From Paracraurococcus ruber (GTDB taxonomy: Bacteria; Pseudomonadota; Alphaproteobacteria; Acetobacterales; Acetobacteraceae): a stretch of DNA of 64,000 nucleotides. How positions within the stretch are numbered: position 1 is the stretch's first letter; every line of letters begins with the position of its first letter. The position numbers and the translations under genes were made by a program. A model generated the notes under the pieces. The model searched no databases. It saw only the letters and a list, made by a program, of their open reading frames with translations, and was not told where the DNA came from. The stretch spans positions 50,301-114,300 of the forward strand of contig NZ_SMOA01000002.1 of assembly GCF_004353985.1 (NCBI RefSeq). The letters run 5' to 3'. Positions 9,225 through 18,549 of the stretch are shown piece after piece.

Positions 9225-10442
9225 CTAACCTTCTTCCTGCGTGACGGGGACGGGGCTGCCGTCCCGGAGGATGTGGCTGCAGCGCAGCGCCCGCGGCGCA
9301 TCGGCCGCCGAGAGGGCGCGCACCGTGGCGTAGCCCTGGGCGCGCAACGCGGCGAGCGTTGCCTCGGCCGTGCCGAGCGGGGCAAAAAGGCGGCGCGGCG
9401 CCGCCGGCGGCGGGGCGGCGCGCTGCACCGCATCGGGGTAGAGGCTCATGCCCGTCGCCGGCTCCTCGTTCAGCGACAGGTAGCGGCCGCCCCGGCCGAG
9501 CTCCCCGGTCGCGCCAGGGCCGAAGACGGTGAAGGCGACGCCGGTATGGTAGGGGAAGCCCCGGAACTCCATCGGGTCCAGCGTCATCCGCAGGTCCGGG
9601 TCGCGCGCCCGGATGGCGGCCACCACCTCGGCGGCGTTGTCGGCGATGCGCCGCGCGGCCGTCGGCAGGTCCATCGCCGCCAGCGCGGCCAGCGCCGCCT
9701 CCGCAGGTCCTGCCGCGCGCAGCAGGCGCGGCAGCAGATCGGCCAGGTCCACCGCAAGCGGCGCCGCGCGCTCCGCCACCGTCAGCACCGCCACCGGGTC
9801 CTTGCGGTCGATGCCGAGCCGGAGCGCCGCGACCATGTCCTGCGCCGGCTTCCGCCTGACGCCGCGCGCCTCCAGCGCCGGCACGGTCAGCCCGGCCGCC
9901 TCCAGCAGGGTGCCAGCCATGGTCGGCAGGCTGATGTCGAGGGTGGCGCCGGCGACCCCGGCGCGGGCCAGCGCCTCGGCCGCCGCCACCGCCACCTCGG
10001 CATCCGCGGCCGCCGCATCGCTGCCGATCAACTCCACGCCGACCTGCGGCAGCTGCCGTTCCGGGGCGATCTGGGTGCCGCGCACCCGCAGCACCTGCCC
10101 GGCATAGCACAGGCGCAGCGGCCGGGCCTGCAGGCCGAGCCGCGTGGCAGCGATGCGCGCCACCTGCGGCGTGGTATCGGCGCGCAGCCCCATCATCCGC
10201 TGGGAGACGGGGTCCATCAGCCGGAAGGTCTGCTCGGCCACCGCGGCGCCGGAGCCTGCGAGCAGGCTGTCCTCGAACTCCAGCAGCGGCGGCTTGACCC
10301 GCTCATAGCCATGCGCGCCGAAGGCGGCCATCAGGGTCTCGACGAGGGCGGCCTCCCGCTCGGCCTCGGGCGGCAGCAGGTCGATCAGCCCCGCGGGCAG
10401 CAGGCCCGGGGGAGGATGATCATGGGGCGCGTCGTCGGTCAT
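9225..10442 (-). CDS. hisZ: ATP phosphoribosyltransferase regulatory subunit
   Basis: 405 residues, a catalytically inactive histidyl-tRNA-synthetase-like protein. With the short HisG it forms the enzyme for the first step of histidine synthesis. Class II synthetase features are visible ([14 protein letters not shown] at the start, [28 protein letters not shown] as motif 2, and a C-terminal GRGGRY-like [13 protein letters not shown]). HisS-specific histidine-A boxes and the anticodon domain are lacking, which favours HisZ. Its start at 10442 is the Met at MTDDAPHDH. hisG is not in the window. It is the first gene of hisZ-purA. Confidence 0.92.
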   Translation of the reverse strand: MTDDAPHDHPPPGLLPAGLIDLLPPEAEREAALVETLMAAFGAHGYERVKPPLLEFEDSLLAGSGAAVAEQTFRLMDPVSQRMMGLRADTTPQVARIAATRLGLQARPLRLCYAGQVLRVRGTQIAPERQLPQVGVELIGSDAAAADAEVAVAAAEALARAGVAGATLDISLPTMAGTLLEAAGLTVPALEARGVRRKPAQDMVAALRLGIDRKDPVAVLTVAERAAPLAVDLADLLPRLLRAAGPAEAALAALAAMDLPTAARRIADNAAEVVAAIRARDPDLRMTLDPMEFRGFPYHTGVAFTVFGPGATGELGRGGRYLSLNEEPATGMSLYPDAVQRAAPPPAAPRRLFAPLGTAEATLAALRAQGYATVRALSAADAPRALRCSHILRDGSPVPVTQEEG

Positions 10443-10546
10443 GACCGGCCGGGTGTGGCAGGGGGGGGCCGGCGGCGCAAGGGCCGCGGCCCGGGCCGGG
10501 GATCCTGCCATGGCCACGGGCCGGGCCGGTTCCCGCCGCCGCTGGA

Positions 10547-11191
10547 ATGGCCTATCGCCGCCGCATGCCGCCCCGCCTGGTGATCTTCGACTTCGACGGG
10601 ACGCTGGCCGACAGCTTTCCCTGGTTCCTGGCCGCCCTGCCGGCCGTCGCCGACCGGCATGGCCTTCGGCCCCTGGGCAGCGAGGAGGTGGCGGCGCTGC
10701 GCCGCCTGCCGACGCGGGAGGTGCTGCGGGCGCTGCGCGTGCCGCCCTGCAAGCTGCCGGCGATCACCCGCGACCTGCGGGCGATGAAGGCGGCGGCGGC
10801 CGGCGGCATCCCGCTGTTTCCCGGCGTGCCGGCGATGCTGGCCGGGCTGGCGGCGGGCGGGATCCGGCTGGCCATCGCCAGTTCGGATTCCGAGGCGAGC
10901 ATCCGGCGCACGCTGGGGCCGGCGGCGGCGGCGGTCGGGCCGATCGCCGGCGGCGCCTCGCTGTTCGGCAAGGCGGCGCGGCTGCGCCAGGTGCTGCGGC
11001 TGACCGGCGAGACGGCCGCGGCCGCGCTCTATGTCGGCGACGAGACCCGCGATGCCGAGGCGGCGGCGCAGGCGGGCATGGGCTTCGGCGCGGTGACCTG
11101 GGGCTTCACCGCGGCGGAGACGCTCCTGGCCGGCCGCCCAGGCCGGGTCTTCCGCCAGCCGGTGGAGGTGCTGGAGGTGCTGCGCGGCTGA
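10547..11191 (+). CDS. HAD-superfamily phosphatase
   Basis: 214 residues. Motif I is FDFDGTLADS with the nucleophile Asp and acid Asp; motif II is the Ser of IASSDSEAS; the conserved Lys is in FGKAARL; motif IV is YVGDETRDAEAA. This is the phosphoglycolate-phosphatase-like (Gph) subfamily with a helical cap. The start is uncertain between Met at 10547 and at 10565 (MPPRLVIF); neither has a strong ribosome site. It diverges from hisZ and shares a 104-base upstream region. The substrate cannot be named. Confidence 0.88.
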   Translation: MAYRRRMPPRLVIFDFDGTLADSFPWFLAALPAVADRHGLRPLGSEEVAALRRLPTREVLRALRVPPCKLPAITRDLRAMKAAAAGGIPLFPGVPAMLAGLAAGGIRLAIASSDSEASIRRTLGPAAAAVGPIAGGASLFGKAARLRQVLRLTGETAAAALYVGDETRDAEAAAQAGMGFGAVTWGFTAAETLLAGRPGRVFRQPVEVLEVLRG

Positions 11192-11302
11192 CGCGGCCAG
11201 GCCCCTGCGGGTCCCGCTTGGCCCGACGGCCGCGGCGGCCTGGCGGCGCCATGGCCCCCCCTGGCACGGCGGCGGTGCCCGCCCCTGCCCGGGTGGTCAT
11301 CG

Positions 11303-11321
11303 GCCGGCCGCGGCGGCCGGC
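11303..11321. terminator. Hairpin between convergent genes
   Basis: A 7-bp perfect stem (GCCGGCC/GGCCGGC) with a 5-base loop lies in the 230-base gap between the HAD gene and the convergent DUF1194 gene. It could end both transcripts. In such G+C-rich sequence chance stems are common. Confidence 0.3.
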
Positions 11322-11421
11322 GGCGCCCCCCCGGGCGGGAGCGGCCTGCGCGGTCATCCGGCCCGCCAAGCCGCCCCGGAGCATCGAACGCGGCGCCGCG
11401 CCGCCCGTCGGGCCTCCCCCG

Positions 11422-12132
11422 TCAGGCGATCTCCCGGATCAGCTTCGCCCGCAACGCCCGGGCGATGTCGCGCCGGTCTTCCGCCGTCACCACGAAGCTG
11501 CCGGGGCCGCCGATCACCTCCCGCCGATAGGTTTCCGCGAGTGGCTCGCCCATCCGGGTTACCTGCCCCGCGGCCGCCACCGCCAGGGCGTTGACCTGGA
11601 TGCCCGCGGCCACCGCATCATCCCGCGCCACGGTCGCCGGGCGCAGGCTGCGCAGGTCGGGCCCGTCGCCCGAGAGGTCGATGACCTTCTCCGTCGCGCG
11701 GAAGGGCGCGGCCAGCAGCATCCGCGCGCAATGGTCCAGCGCGTCGCCGATCGCGTTCCAGCTCTGCGGGCTGCGCGGCGCGGCCAGCACCGCCTCGGCC
11801 AGGATCCGGGCGCTGGCGGGGTCGGCGACGCGCAGGAAATCCACAACCGTGGCGGCGCCGCCGGGCGAGCCCCATTCCACCATGGCGACCGCGACCGCGC
11901 CCCGCGGGCGGCTGGCGATGGCGGAGAGCACCGCCGGATGCGTCAGCGCCTCGGCATAGCCTTCGCGCTGCAGCCGGAACTCGTCGGCATCGATGGAGCC
12001 GGAGGCATCGACGGCCAGGACCAGCAGCGTGTCCACCTCCGGCACCAGGGGGGTGGCGGTAGGGGTGGCGGTGGCCGCGGCGGGCAGGGCGGCGAGGGCG
12101 CCCGGAAGCGCGAGGATGCGGCGACGCTGCAT
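11422..12132 (-). CDS. DUF1194 (von Willebrand A-like) secreted protein
   Basis: 236 residues. A signal peptide (RRRILALPGALAALPAAATA) leads into a VWA-like fold with an intact metal site DASGS near residue 44 and later IDLSGDGPDLRS. The pattern VDTLLVLAVDASGSIDADEF and QVNALAV matches DUF1194. VWA domains bind ligands through a metal ion; the partner of DUF1194 is not known. The start at 12132 is where the signal peptide begins. It is divergent from the alpha/beta hydrolase gene, with 114 bases between. Confidence 0.85.
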   Translation of the reverse strand: MQRRRILALPGALAALPAAATATPTATPLVPEVDTLLVLAVDASGSIDADEFRLQREGYAEALTHPAVLSAIASRPRGAVAVAMVEWGSPGGAATVVDFLRVADPASARILAEAVLAAPRSPQSWNAIGDALDHCARMLLAAPFRATEKVIDLSGDGPDLRSLRPATVARDDAVAAGIQVNALAVAAAGQVTRMGEPLAETYRREVIGGPGSFVVTAEDRRDIARALRAKLIREIA

Positions 12133-12246
12133 GGGACCCCCGTGTCGTTCCGCAACAGGTGGCCCCGGGCGCGGCCGGCGCCAAGGCTTGGCGGTCCGCC
12201 GCGCCGGGCGCATCGTCCCGGACGGAAGACCGCAGGGGGAAATGCC

Positions 12247-13050
12247 ATGCCGACCATGACCGTGGACGGCCATGACCTGAGCTATGCCGAAAGCGGCGCC
12301 GGCGAACCGCTGGTGCTGGTGCATGGCACGCTGGGCGACCAGCGGAGCTGGGCGGCGCAGATGCAGCCGCTCGGGACGCAGTACCACGTGCTGGCCCTAT
12401 CCATGCGGCATTGCTGGCCGGGCCGCTGGGAGGATGATGGCGACTTCACCATCGACCGGCACGTCGCCGATGTCGCGGGCTTCATCCGCGGGCTCGGCGC
12501 CGGCCCGGTGCGGCTGGTCGGGCATTCCCGCGGCGGGCACATCGCCTTCCGCGTGGCCGAGCGCCATCCCGACCTGATCCGCGCCCTGATCCTGGCCGAG
12601 CCGGGCGGCGAGCTGGATGAGAGCCTGGGCGGCAAGCCCGCCGCCGGGCAGCAGGCCGGCGCCTTCGCCCAGGGCGCGGCGCTGGTCGAGGCCGGCGACA
12701 TCGAAGGCGGCCTCCGGCGGATCGCCGAGCATACCGGCGGGCCGGGTGCCTGGGAGCGGCGGCCGGAGGAGCGCAGGCTGATCAGCCGCGACAATGCCCG
12801 CACCCTGCTCGGCCAGCGGGACGAGAAGCGGAAACCCTATTCCCGCGCCGCGGCGGCGGCGATCCGCGCCCCGACGCTGCTGGTGGTGGGCGCGCGGACG
12901 CTGCCGAATTTCGTCGCCAATGCCGATGCGCTGGAACGGCACATCAGGGGCTGCCAGCGGGTTTCCATCCCCGACGCGGCGCATTCGATGAACTACGACA
13001 ACCCGGCGGCCTTCAACGCCGCGGTGCTGGCCTTCCTCGAGCGGCACTGA
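12247..13050 (+). CDS. Alpha/beta hydrolase
   Basis: 267 residues. It has the oxyanion segment LVLVHGTLG, the nucleophile elbow GHSRGG (Ser near 98), and the C-terminal His in DAAHSMNYDNP, with a helical lid between. The start at 12247 is preceded by AGGGGGAA. The family includes esterases, haloperoxidase-like and C-C hydrolases; the substrate is unknown. It lies upstream of cstA, separated by a hairpin, so they are probably separate transcripts. Confidence 0.88.
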   Translation: MPTMTVDGHDLSYAESGAGEPLVLVHGTLGDQRSWAAQMQPLGTQYHVLALSMRHCWPGRWEDDGDFTIDRHVADVAGFIRGLGAGPVRLVGHSRGGHIAFRVAERHPDLIRALILAEPGGELDESLGGKPAAGQQAGAFAQGAALVEAGDIEGGLRRIAEHTGGPGAWERRPEERRLISRDNARTLLGQRDEKRKPYSRAAAAAIRAPTLLVVGARTLPNFVANADALERHIRGCQRVSIPDAAHSMNYDNPAAFNAAVLAFLERH

Positions 13051-13058
13051 GGCCGGGC

Positions 13059-13074
13059 GCCCCCGCCTGGGGGC
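13059..13074 (+). terminator. Hairpin after the hydrolase gene
   Basis: Six-base perfect stem GCCCCC/GGGGGC with loop GCCT, eight bases after the stop codon and before cstA. A plausible weak terminator. Confidence 0.4.
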
Positions 13075-13131
13075 AACCCGCTGCCGGTCCGCGCGCTCTG
13101 GCGCGAGGAGCCGGAACGGCGGGAGGGGCGC

Positions 13132-15198
13132 ATGAACGGAACGCTCGGGAGGCACCTGCCCTGGGTCCTGGTTGGCCTGGTCGGGGCCGGGGCGCTGGCC
13201 ATGATCGCCGCGGGCCGCGGGGAGCCGGTCGGGGCGGTCTGGATCCTCTGCGTCGCCGTCGCGGTCTATCTCATCGCCTATCGCTACTACGCCCGCTTCA
13301 TCGCCAGGCGGGTGATGCAGCTGGACCTGGCGCGGCCGACGCCGGCGGTGCGGCACAATGACGGGCTGGACTACGTCCCCACCGACCGCACCGTGCTGTT
13401 CGGGCATCATTTCGCCGCCATCGCCGGTGCCGGGCCGCTGGTCGGGCCCGTCCTCGCCGCGCAGATGGGCTACCTGCCGGGCATGCTGTGGATCCTGGCC
13501 GGGGTGGTGCTGGCCGGCGCGGTGCAGGACGCCATGGTGCTGTTCGTGTCCATGCGGCGGGACGGGCGGTCGCTCGGCGAACTCGTGCGGGCCGAGATGG
13601 GGCCGGTGCCCGGCGTCATCGCGCTGTTCGGCACCTTCATGATCATGGTCATCATCCTGGCGGTGCTGGCGCTGATCGTGGTGAAGGCGCTGGCCGAGAG
13701 CCCCTGGGGCAGCTTCACCGTCGCCGCCACCATCCCGATCGCGCTGCTGATGGGCGTCTATCTGCGCTTCATCCGGCCGGGCGCGATCGGCGAGGTCTCG
13801 GTCATCGGCTTCGTGCTGCTGATGCTGGCGATCCTGGGCGGGCAATGGGTGGCGGAGGATCCGGGATGGGCGGCCGCCTTCACCTTCACCGGCACGCAGC
13901 TGTGCTGGCTGCTGATCGGCTATGGCTTCGTCGCCGCCATCCTGCCGGTCTGGCTGCTGCTGGCGCCGCGCGACTACCTCTCGACCTTCCTCAAGGTCGG
14001 CACGATCCTCGGCCTCGCCCTCGGCATCGTCTTCGTCCTGCCCGAACTCCGCATGCCGGCGGTGACGCGCTTCGTCGACGGCAGCGGGCCGGTCTGGTCC
14101 GGCAGCCTGTTCCCCTTCCTGTTCATCACCATCGCCTGCGGCGCCGTCTCCGGCTTCCATGCCCTGATCGCCTCCGGCACCACGCCGAAGCTGATCGACA
14201 ACGAGCGGAACGTGCCGCTGATCGGCTATGGCGGCATGCTGATGGAAAGCTTCGTCGCCATCATGGCGCTGATCGCCGCCAGCGTGATCGAGCCGGGCAT
14301 CTACTTCACCATGAACAGCCCCGGCGCCGTCATCGGCGCGACGCCCGAGAGCGCGGCGGCGGCGGTGACCGCCATGGGCTTCCCGGTGACGGCGTCCGAG
14401 ATCGCCCAGGCCGCCAGCGACGTGGGCGAGACCAGCATCATCTCCCGCGCCGGCGGCGCCCCCACCCTGGCGGTCGGCATGGCGCATATCTTCCACCAGG
14501 TGATCGGCGGCAAGGCCATGATGGCCTTCTGGTACCACTTCGCCATCCTGTTCGAGGCGCTGTTCATCCTGACCGCGGTGGATGCCGGCACCCGCGCCGG
14601 CCGCTTCATGCTGCAGGACCTGCTGGGCCTGTTCGTGCCCGCGATGAAGGATACCTCAAACTGGGTGGCCGGCGTGCTGGCGACCGGGCTCTGCGTCGCC
14701 GCCTGGGGCTTCTTCCTCTACCAGGGCGTGACCGACCCGTTGGGCGGGGTGAACACGCTCTGGCCGCTCTTCGGCGTCGCCAACCAGATGCTGGCCGCCG
14801 TCGCGCTGACGCTCTGCACCGTCGTCATCTTCCGCATGAAGCGGCAGCGCCATGCCTGGGTGACGATCCTGCCGACCCTCTGGCTGGTGGCCTGCACGCT
14901 GACGGCGGGGCTGCAGAAGATCCTCTCCGCCGATCCGCGCATCGGCTTCCTGGAGCATGCCGCGCGCTTCCAGGCGGCGCTGGACCAGGGGCAGGTGCTG
15001 GCGCCGGCGAAGACCCCCGAGCAGATGGCGCAGATCGTGTTCAACGACCGCGTGGATGCGGCGCTGGCCGCGCTCTTCGTCGGGGTCGTCGTCGCCATCC
15101 TGGCCTTCGGCGTGAAGACCTGCATCGAGGCCTGGCGGGCGGATCGCTGGACGGCGCGGGAAGTGGGCGGGCCGGCCGGCCGCGTGGCGGCGGAATGA
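13132..15198 (+). CDS. cstA: Carbon starvation protein A (pyruvate/peptide transporter)
   Basis: 688-residue inner-membrane protein with about 16-18 hydrophobic helices. CstA signatures are clear: the first loop YVPTDRTVLFGHHFAAIAGAGPLVGPVLAAQMGYLPG and the region GALVSGFHAL-like GAVSGFHALIASGTTPKLI, plus DAGTRAGRFMLQD. Members import peptides or, with YbdD/YjiX, pyruvate. A proton-coupled role is the family expectation. It overlaps the ybdD-like gene by four bases (ATGA), the conserved pairing. The ribosome site GGGAGGGG precedes the Met at 13132. No LytS/LytT-like or Crp-type regulatory site was recognised. Confidence 0.95.
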   Translation: MNGTLGRHLPWVLVGLVGAGALAMIAAGRGEPVGAVWILCVAVAVYLIAYRYYARFIARRVMQLDLARPTPAVRHNDGLDYVPTDRTVLFGHHFAAIAGAGPLVGPVLAAQMGYLPGMLWILAGVVLAGAVQDAMVLFVSMRRDGRSLGELVRAEMGPVPGVIALFGTFMIMVIILAVLALIVVKALAESPWGSFTVAATIPIALLMGVYLRFIRPGAIGEVSVIGFVLLMLAILGGQWVAEDPGWAAAFTFTGTQLCWLLIGYGFVAAILPVWLLLAPRDYLSTFLKVGTILGLALGIVFVLPELRMPAVTRFVDGSGPVWSGSLFPFLFITIACGAVSGFHALIASGTTPKLIDNERNVPLIGYGGMLMESFVAIMALIAASVIEPGIYFTMNSPGAVIGATPESAAAAVTAMGFPVTASEIAQAASDVGETSIISRAGGAPTLAVGMAHIFHQVIGGKAMMAFWYHFAILFEALFILTAVDAGTRAGRFMLQDLLGLFVPAMKDTSNWVAGVLATGLCVAAWGFFLYQGVTDPLGGVNTLWPLFGVANQMLAAVALTLCTVVIFRMKRQRHAWVTILPTLWLVACTLTAGLQKILSADPRIGFLEHAARFQAALDQGQVLAPAKTPEQMAQIVFNDRVDAALAALFVGVVVAILAFGVKTCIEAWRADRWTAREVGGPAGRVAAE

Positions 15199-15440
15199 CC
15201 CGGCGCCCCGAAGGCTCGGCTCGACCCGCGAGGACGCCGGGGACGTCGCCCATGCGCGCCTGGCTGCGCTGCCTCTGCGACACGGCGCGGCTGATGGTGG
15301 GCCAGCCGAGCTACGAGGCCTATGTCGCGCATGTCGCGCGCACCCATCCCGGCACGGAGCCGATGACACCGGCGGCGTTCTTCCGGAACCGCGAGGCGGC
15401 GCGCTATGGCGGCGGAGGCGGTGGCTTCCGCTGTTGCTGA
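15195..15440 (+). CDS. YbdD/YjiX family small protein, CstA partner
   Basis: 81 residues. The core from about residue 20 matches the YbdD/YjiX family: LCDTARLMVGQPSYEAYV, HVARTHPGTEPMT, FFRNREAARYGGG and a final GFRCC. The first 19 residues (TRRPEGSARPARTPGTS) are extra compared with the usual start; an internal Met at 15252 (MRAWLRCL) may be the true start, although the ATGA overlap with cstA favours the longer form. The protein is needed for CstA-type pyruvate uptake in E. coli homologues. Confidence 0.88.
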   Translation: MTRRPEGSARPARTPGTSPMRAWLRCLCDTARLMVGQPSYEAYVAHVARTHPGTEPMTPAAFFRNREAARYGGGGGGFRCC

Positions 15441-15626
15441 CGCCGCGCCCCGGCTGCGCCGGCCGGGCACGCCGACGCTGCCGCCCATCGCCACCCACCG
15501 CGCCCCGCGAAGCCGCAGGCGACGCCGCGGGTCCGGCCCGCGTCCATGCGATGGCAGACATTCGCGGTTTGCGCCGGGCTCGTCCGGGCGCAGGATCGCT
15601 CCCAGGGCATGAGGGGGAAACGACGG

Positions 15627-16472
15627 ATGCGCATGCAGGGCAAGGTCGCCGTCATCACGGGCGCCGCCTCCGGCATCGGCCGGCGCACGGCGGAACGCGT
15701 CGTCGAGGAAGGCGGCCGCGTCATCCTCGCCGATATCCAGGACGCGGCCGGCCAGCGCCTGGCGGAGACGCTGGGCGAGGCCACGCGCTTCATCCGCTGC
15801 GACGTGACGCGGGAAGCCGACATCGCCGCCGCCGTCGCCCTGGCGGAGCGCATCTGGGGTCGCCTCGACCTCATGTTCAACAATGCCGGCCGTCCCGGCG
15901 TGCCCGACCCGATCGAGAGCATGCCGGCCGAGGGCTGGGACGAGGCCATGGCGGTGCTGCTGCGCTCCGTCATGCTCGGCATCAAGCATGCCGCGCCCGT
16001 CATGACGCGCCAGGGCGGCGGCGCCATCGTCAACACGGCGAGCGTCGCCGGGCTGATCCCGGGTTCCACCGCCACCGCCTATTCGGTGGCGAAGTCGGCG
16101 GTGATCCAGTTGACGAAATGCGCCGCGCTGGAACTGGCCGGGCAAGGCGTGCGGGTGAACTGCATCTGCCCCGGCGTGATCGCCACGCCGATCTTCGGCC
16201 GCTCGGCCGGCCTGCCGACGCAGCTGGACGCCAAGGTGGCGGAGGAGGCCGCGCGGACCGCCGCCGGCATGCACCCGCTGGGCCGCGAGGGCCGGGCCGA
16301 CGACATCGCCGATGGTGTGCTCTACCTGGCCGATGATCGTGCCGGCTTCGTCACCGGGATCGCCCTGACGATCGATGGCGGCCTGGCCGCCGGCATGACG
16401 CCGGCGCAGCGCGGCGCGCTCTGGGCGCCGCTGCGCAGCGCGGTGAATGCGCTGGCGGACGACGCGAGGTAG
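15627..16472 (+). CDS. SDR family oxidoreductase
   Basis: 281-residue classical short-chain dehydrogenase with TGAASGIG near the start, NNAG, and YSVAK. The C-terminal TIDGGLAAG is standard, followed by an additional 25-residue tail. The start at 15627 is the Met at MRMQGKVAV, behind GGGGGAAA; a second Met two codons later is also possible. It is convergent with a Bug-receptor gene. The substrate is not predictable from sequence. Confidence 0.9.
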   Translation: MRMQGKVAVITGAASGIGRRTAERVVEEGGRVILADIQDAAGQRLAETLGEATRFIRCDVTREADIAAAVALAERIWGRLDLMFNNAGRPGVPDPIESMPAEGWDEAMAVLLRSVMLGIKHAAPVMTRQGGGAIVNTASVAGLIPGSTATAYSVAKSAVIQLTKCAALELAGQGVRVNCICPGVIATPIFGRSAGLPTQLDAKVAEEAARTAAGMHPLGREGRADDIADGVLYLADDRAGFVTGIALTIDGGLAAGMTPAQRGALWAPLRSAVNALADDAR

Positions 16473-16611
16473 GGCGGATCAAGGCGCGGCGCGATCCCCC
16501 GGGCGCCGGCCTGCGCTTTCCCGACAGGGACTTGGCGCGGCAGGACGGTGCTGGCCAGGCCTGCGGATCGCCGAGCCGCGCGGGGAGTGTGCCAGGTCAT
16601 GCCGCCCGGCC

Positions 16612-16630
16612 TGCCGCGGCGCCGCCGCGG
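16612..16630. terminator. Hairpin between convergent SDR and Bug genes
   Basis: Perfect 8-bp stem GCCGCGGC on each side of a 3-base loop, ending eight bases before the Bug-receptor stop codon. It could serve both strands as a terminator. Confidence 0.45.
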
Positions 16631-16638
16631 CCCGGCGG

Positions 16639-17607
16639 CTAGCGCCCCGTCGGCACCCCCGCCTCGGCGATCACCTTCGCCCATTTCGGGATGTCGGCGG
16701 CGATGCGGTCGCGCATGCCCTCGGGCGTCGAGGGCGTGATGTCGAGGCCCATCTGGGCGAAGCGGGCGCGCTGGTCGCCATCCGCCAGCACCCGCATCGC
16801 CTCGGCATTCACCTTCTCGACGATGGCGCGCGGCGTGCCGGCCGGCGCCATCAGCCCGAAGAAGGACGTCGCCTCGAAGCCGGGAAAGCCGAGTTCCGCC
16901 ACCGTCGGGATCTCCGGCGCATTGGCGGACCGCTCGAGCGTGGTCACCGCCAGCCCCCTCACCCGCCCGTTCCGCACCAGCGGGATGGCGGCGCCGGCAT
17001 TCTGCACGCCGAGCGGCAGCACGCCGCTCATCACATCCGTCAGGTTGGCGCCGCGATAGGGGATGTGTTCCATGCGGATGCCGGCGCGCTGGCAGAGCAT
17101 CTCGGCGGCGATGTGCTGCGGCGTGCCGACGCCCGGCGTGCCGTAGGACAGCCTGCCGGGATTGGCCCGCGCATGGGCCAGAAGCTCCGGCAGGCTGCGG
17201 AAGGGCTGGTCATTGCCGGCGACGAAGACCGACGCCATGGACAGGGTCATGCCGATCGAGACCAGGTCCTTCAGCGGGTCGAAGGGCAGGTTCTGCATGG
17301 CCGGCAGCACGGTGATGGCGGCATTGCCGCTCCACATCAGCGTGTAGCCATCAGGCGCGGATTTCGCCACGCGGTCGACGCCGATGGCGCCGGAGTTGCC
17401 GCTGATGTTCTCGACCACCACGGGCTGGCCCCAGGCCTGGCCGAAGGCCTGGGCGAAGATGCGGCCCGTCAGGTCGGTGGCGCTGCCAGCGGTGAAGCCG
17501 ACCACCATGCGCACCGGACGACTGGGCCAGCTTGCCTGCGCGCGGGCCGGCGCGGCAAGCAGGACGGCCGCCGCGGCCAGGCCGCGGCGCGTCGGCGCAG
17601 GGGTCAT
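16639..17607 (-). CDS. Bug-family tripartite tricarboxylate transporter receptor
   Basis: 322 residues, the full family length. The signal peptide (RRGLAAAAVLLAAPARAQA) is followed by Bug landmarks RMVVGFTAGSATDLTGR, VVENISGNSGAIG, EHIPYRGANLTDVM and GLMAPAGTPRAIVEKVN. It binds a solute in the periplasm; family ligands include citrate, glutamate, nicotinate and terephthalate, so the ligand here stays open. The gene is isolated and has no TctAB partner, as for most of the many Bug receptors in such genomes. Confidence 0.93.
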   Translation of the reverse strand: MTPAPTRRGLAAAAVLLAAPARAQASWPSRPVRMVVGFTAGSATDLTGRIFAQAFGQAWGQPVVVENISGNSGAIGVDRVAKSAPDGYTLMWSGNAAITVLPAMQNLPFDPLKDLVSIGMTLSMASVFVAGNDQPFRSLPELLAHARANPGRLSYGTPGVGTPQHIAAEMLCQRAGIRMEHIPYRGANLTDVMSGVLPLGVQNAGAAIPLVRNGRVRGLAVTTLERSANAPEIPTVAELGFPGFEATSFFGLMAPAGTPRAIVEKVNAEAMRVLADGDQRARFAQMGLDITPSTPEGMRDRIAADIPKWAKVIAEAGVPTGR

Positions 17608-17739
17608 GACGCTCTCTCCCGCATGCTATCCTTGCCCGCGCCAGGCGCAGGGAACGGGAGCGTAGCGAAGCCGCCGCGCGGCTGTCCATGGCGGCGGGGC
17701 GCGCGCGGCTGGCGCCGGCGCCCCGCGCCGGACCGTACC

Positions 17740-18492
17740 CTACGGACGCTGCGCCGCCGGGCCGCGGCGCAGCATCGTCACGCCGGCAAGGCCGAGGAGG
17801 CCGGTCAGCAGCAGCCCCAGGGCGGCGGGGGTCGGCACCGCGGCGGGATAGCCCTCCAGCCCCTTGATCTGCACCGCCAGGCGGGAGCGCGTCGGGAAGG
17901 CGCCGGTCCAGGCCAGGGTGACATCGCCCGTCAGGCTGAAGACATCCGGCAGATCGGCAACGACGGCCAACGCGGGCGAAGGCGCGGTGGCGGTGAGGCC
18001 GAGGGGGTTGCCGTTCCAGCTCAGCGTGACGCCGTCGAATTTCAGGTTGGTCAGCGCCGCGCTGGCGGCGGTGGTGCCGGTGCCCAGCAGGGCGCCGACC
18101 CGCAGCCCCAGCGCGTGCAGGGCGGGGGCTGCGTAGCTGGCCGCGTAGCCGGCCATGGTGAAGGTCACCACCCCAGCCGCGTTGCGCGCCAGGGTGAAGG
18201 GCACGGCGGTGCCGGAAACCCAGTTGAGCTGCCCGGCGGTGCCGAGCGGCGCGGCGCTGGTGAAGCCTGGCGGGATGTGCAGGCCGATCTCGTAGTCGCT
18301 GCTGCCTGGCACGCCGCCACGCGCCTGCGCCACGAACAGCTCATCGGTCGCCAGCGACACGCCCTTTCCGGCGAGGAAGCCGAGGAAGTCGGAGTCGCTC
18401 GAGAACACGCCGGCGACGCTGGGCGCGGCCTGCGCTGGCGCGGCCAGGGCGAGGGCTATGGCGACGGATGCGGCGAAGAGTGACTTGACCAT
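17740..18492 (-). CDS. Secreted protein with a PEP-CTERM-like sorting tail
   Basis: 250 residues. Signal peptide residues 1-22 (ending APAQA), a Gly/Ala/Thr/Ser-rich, beta-strand-like body, and at the end VPTPAALGLLLTGLLGLAGVTMLRR: a Pro-containing motif, a hydrophobic helix and an Arg cluster. This is the layout of PEP-CTERM exosortase substrates, with VPTP instead of VPEP. The mature protein is expected to be exported and anchored or processed. No exosortase is in the window. Ribosome site GGGAGG lies 6 bases before the Met at 18492. The function is unknown; an envelope or matrix role is inference. Confidence 0.8.
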   Translation of the reverse strand: MVKSLFAASVAIALALAAPAQAAPSVAGVFSSDSDFLGFLAGKGVSLATDELFVAQARGGVPGSSDYEIGLHIPPGFTSAAPLGTAGQLNWVSGTAVPFTLARNAAGVVTFTMAGYAASYAAPALHALGLRVGALLGTGTTAASAALTNLKFDGVTLSWNGNPLGLTATAPSPALAVVADLPDVFSLTGDVTLAWTGAFPTRSRLAVQIKGLEGYPAAVPTPAALGLLLTGLLGLAGVTMLRRGPAAQRP

Positions 18493-18520
18493 GGTGGCCT
18501 CCCGGCTGGGTTCGACCGCT

Positions 18521-18549
18521 GGTTAAGGCAAGCAAATGGTTAATTTCAA
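18521..18549 (-). promoter_or_regulatory. Possible promoter of the PEP-CTERM-like gene
   Basis: Within a short A+T-rich patch (about 18521-18585), unusual here, the minus strand has TTGAAA (18549-18544), a 17-base spacer and TTAACC (18526-18521). The -35 match is good and the -10 match is weak. It lies 28 bases before the start codon. Confidence 0.35.

Noticed and set aside
12397..14538. A 713-codon open frame on the minus strand opposite cstA
   Set aside because: CstA signatures are on the plus strand with a good ribosome site; the antisense translation is full of His, Gln and Arg and has no fold signal.
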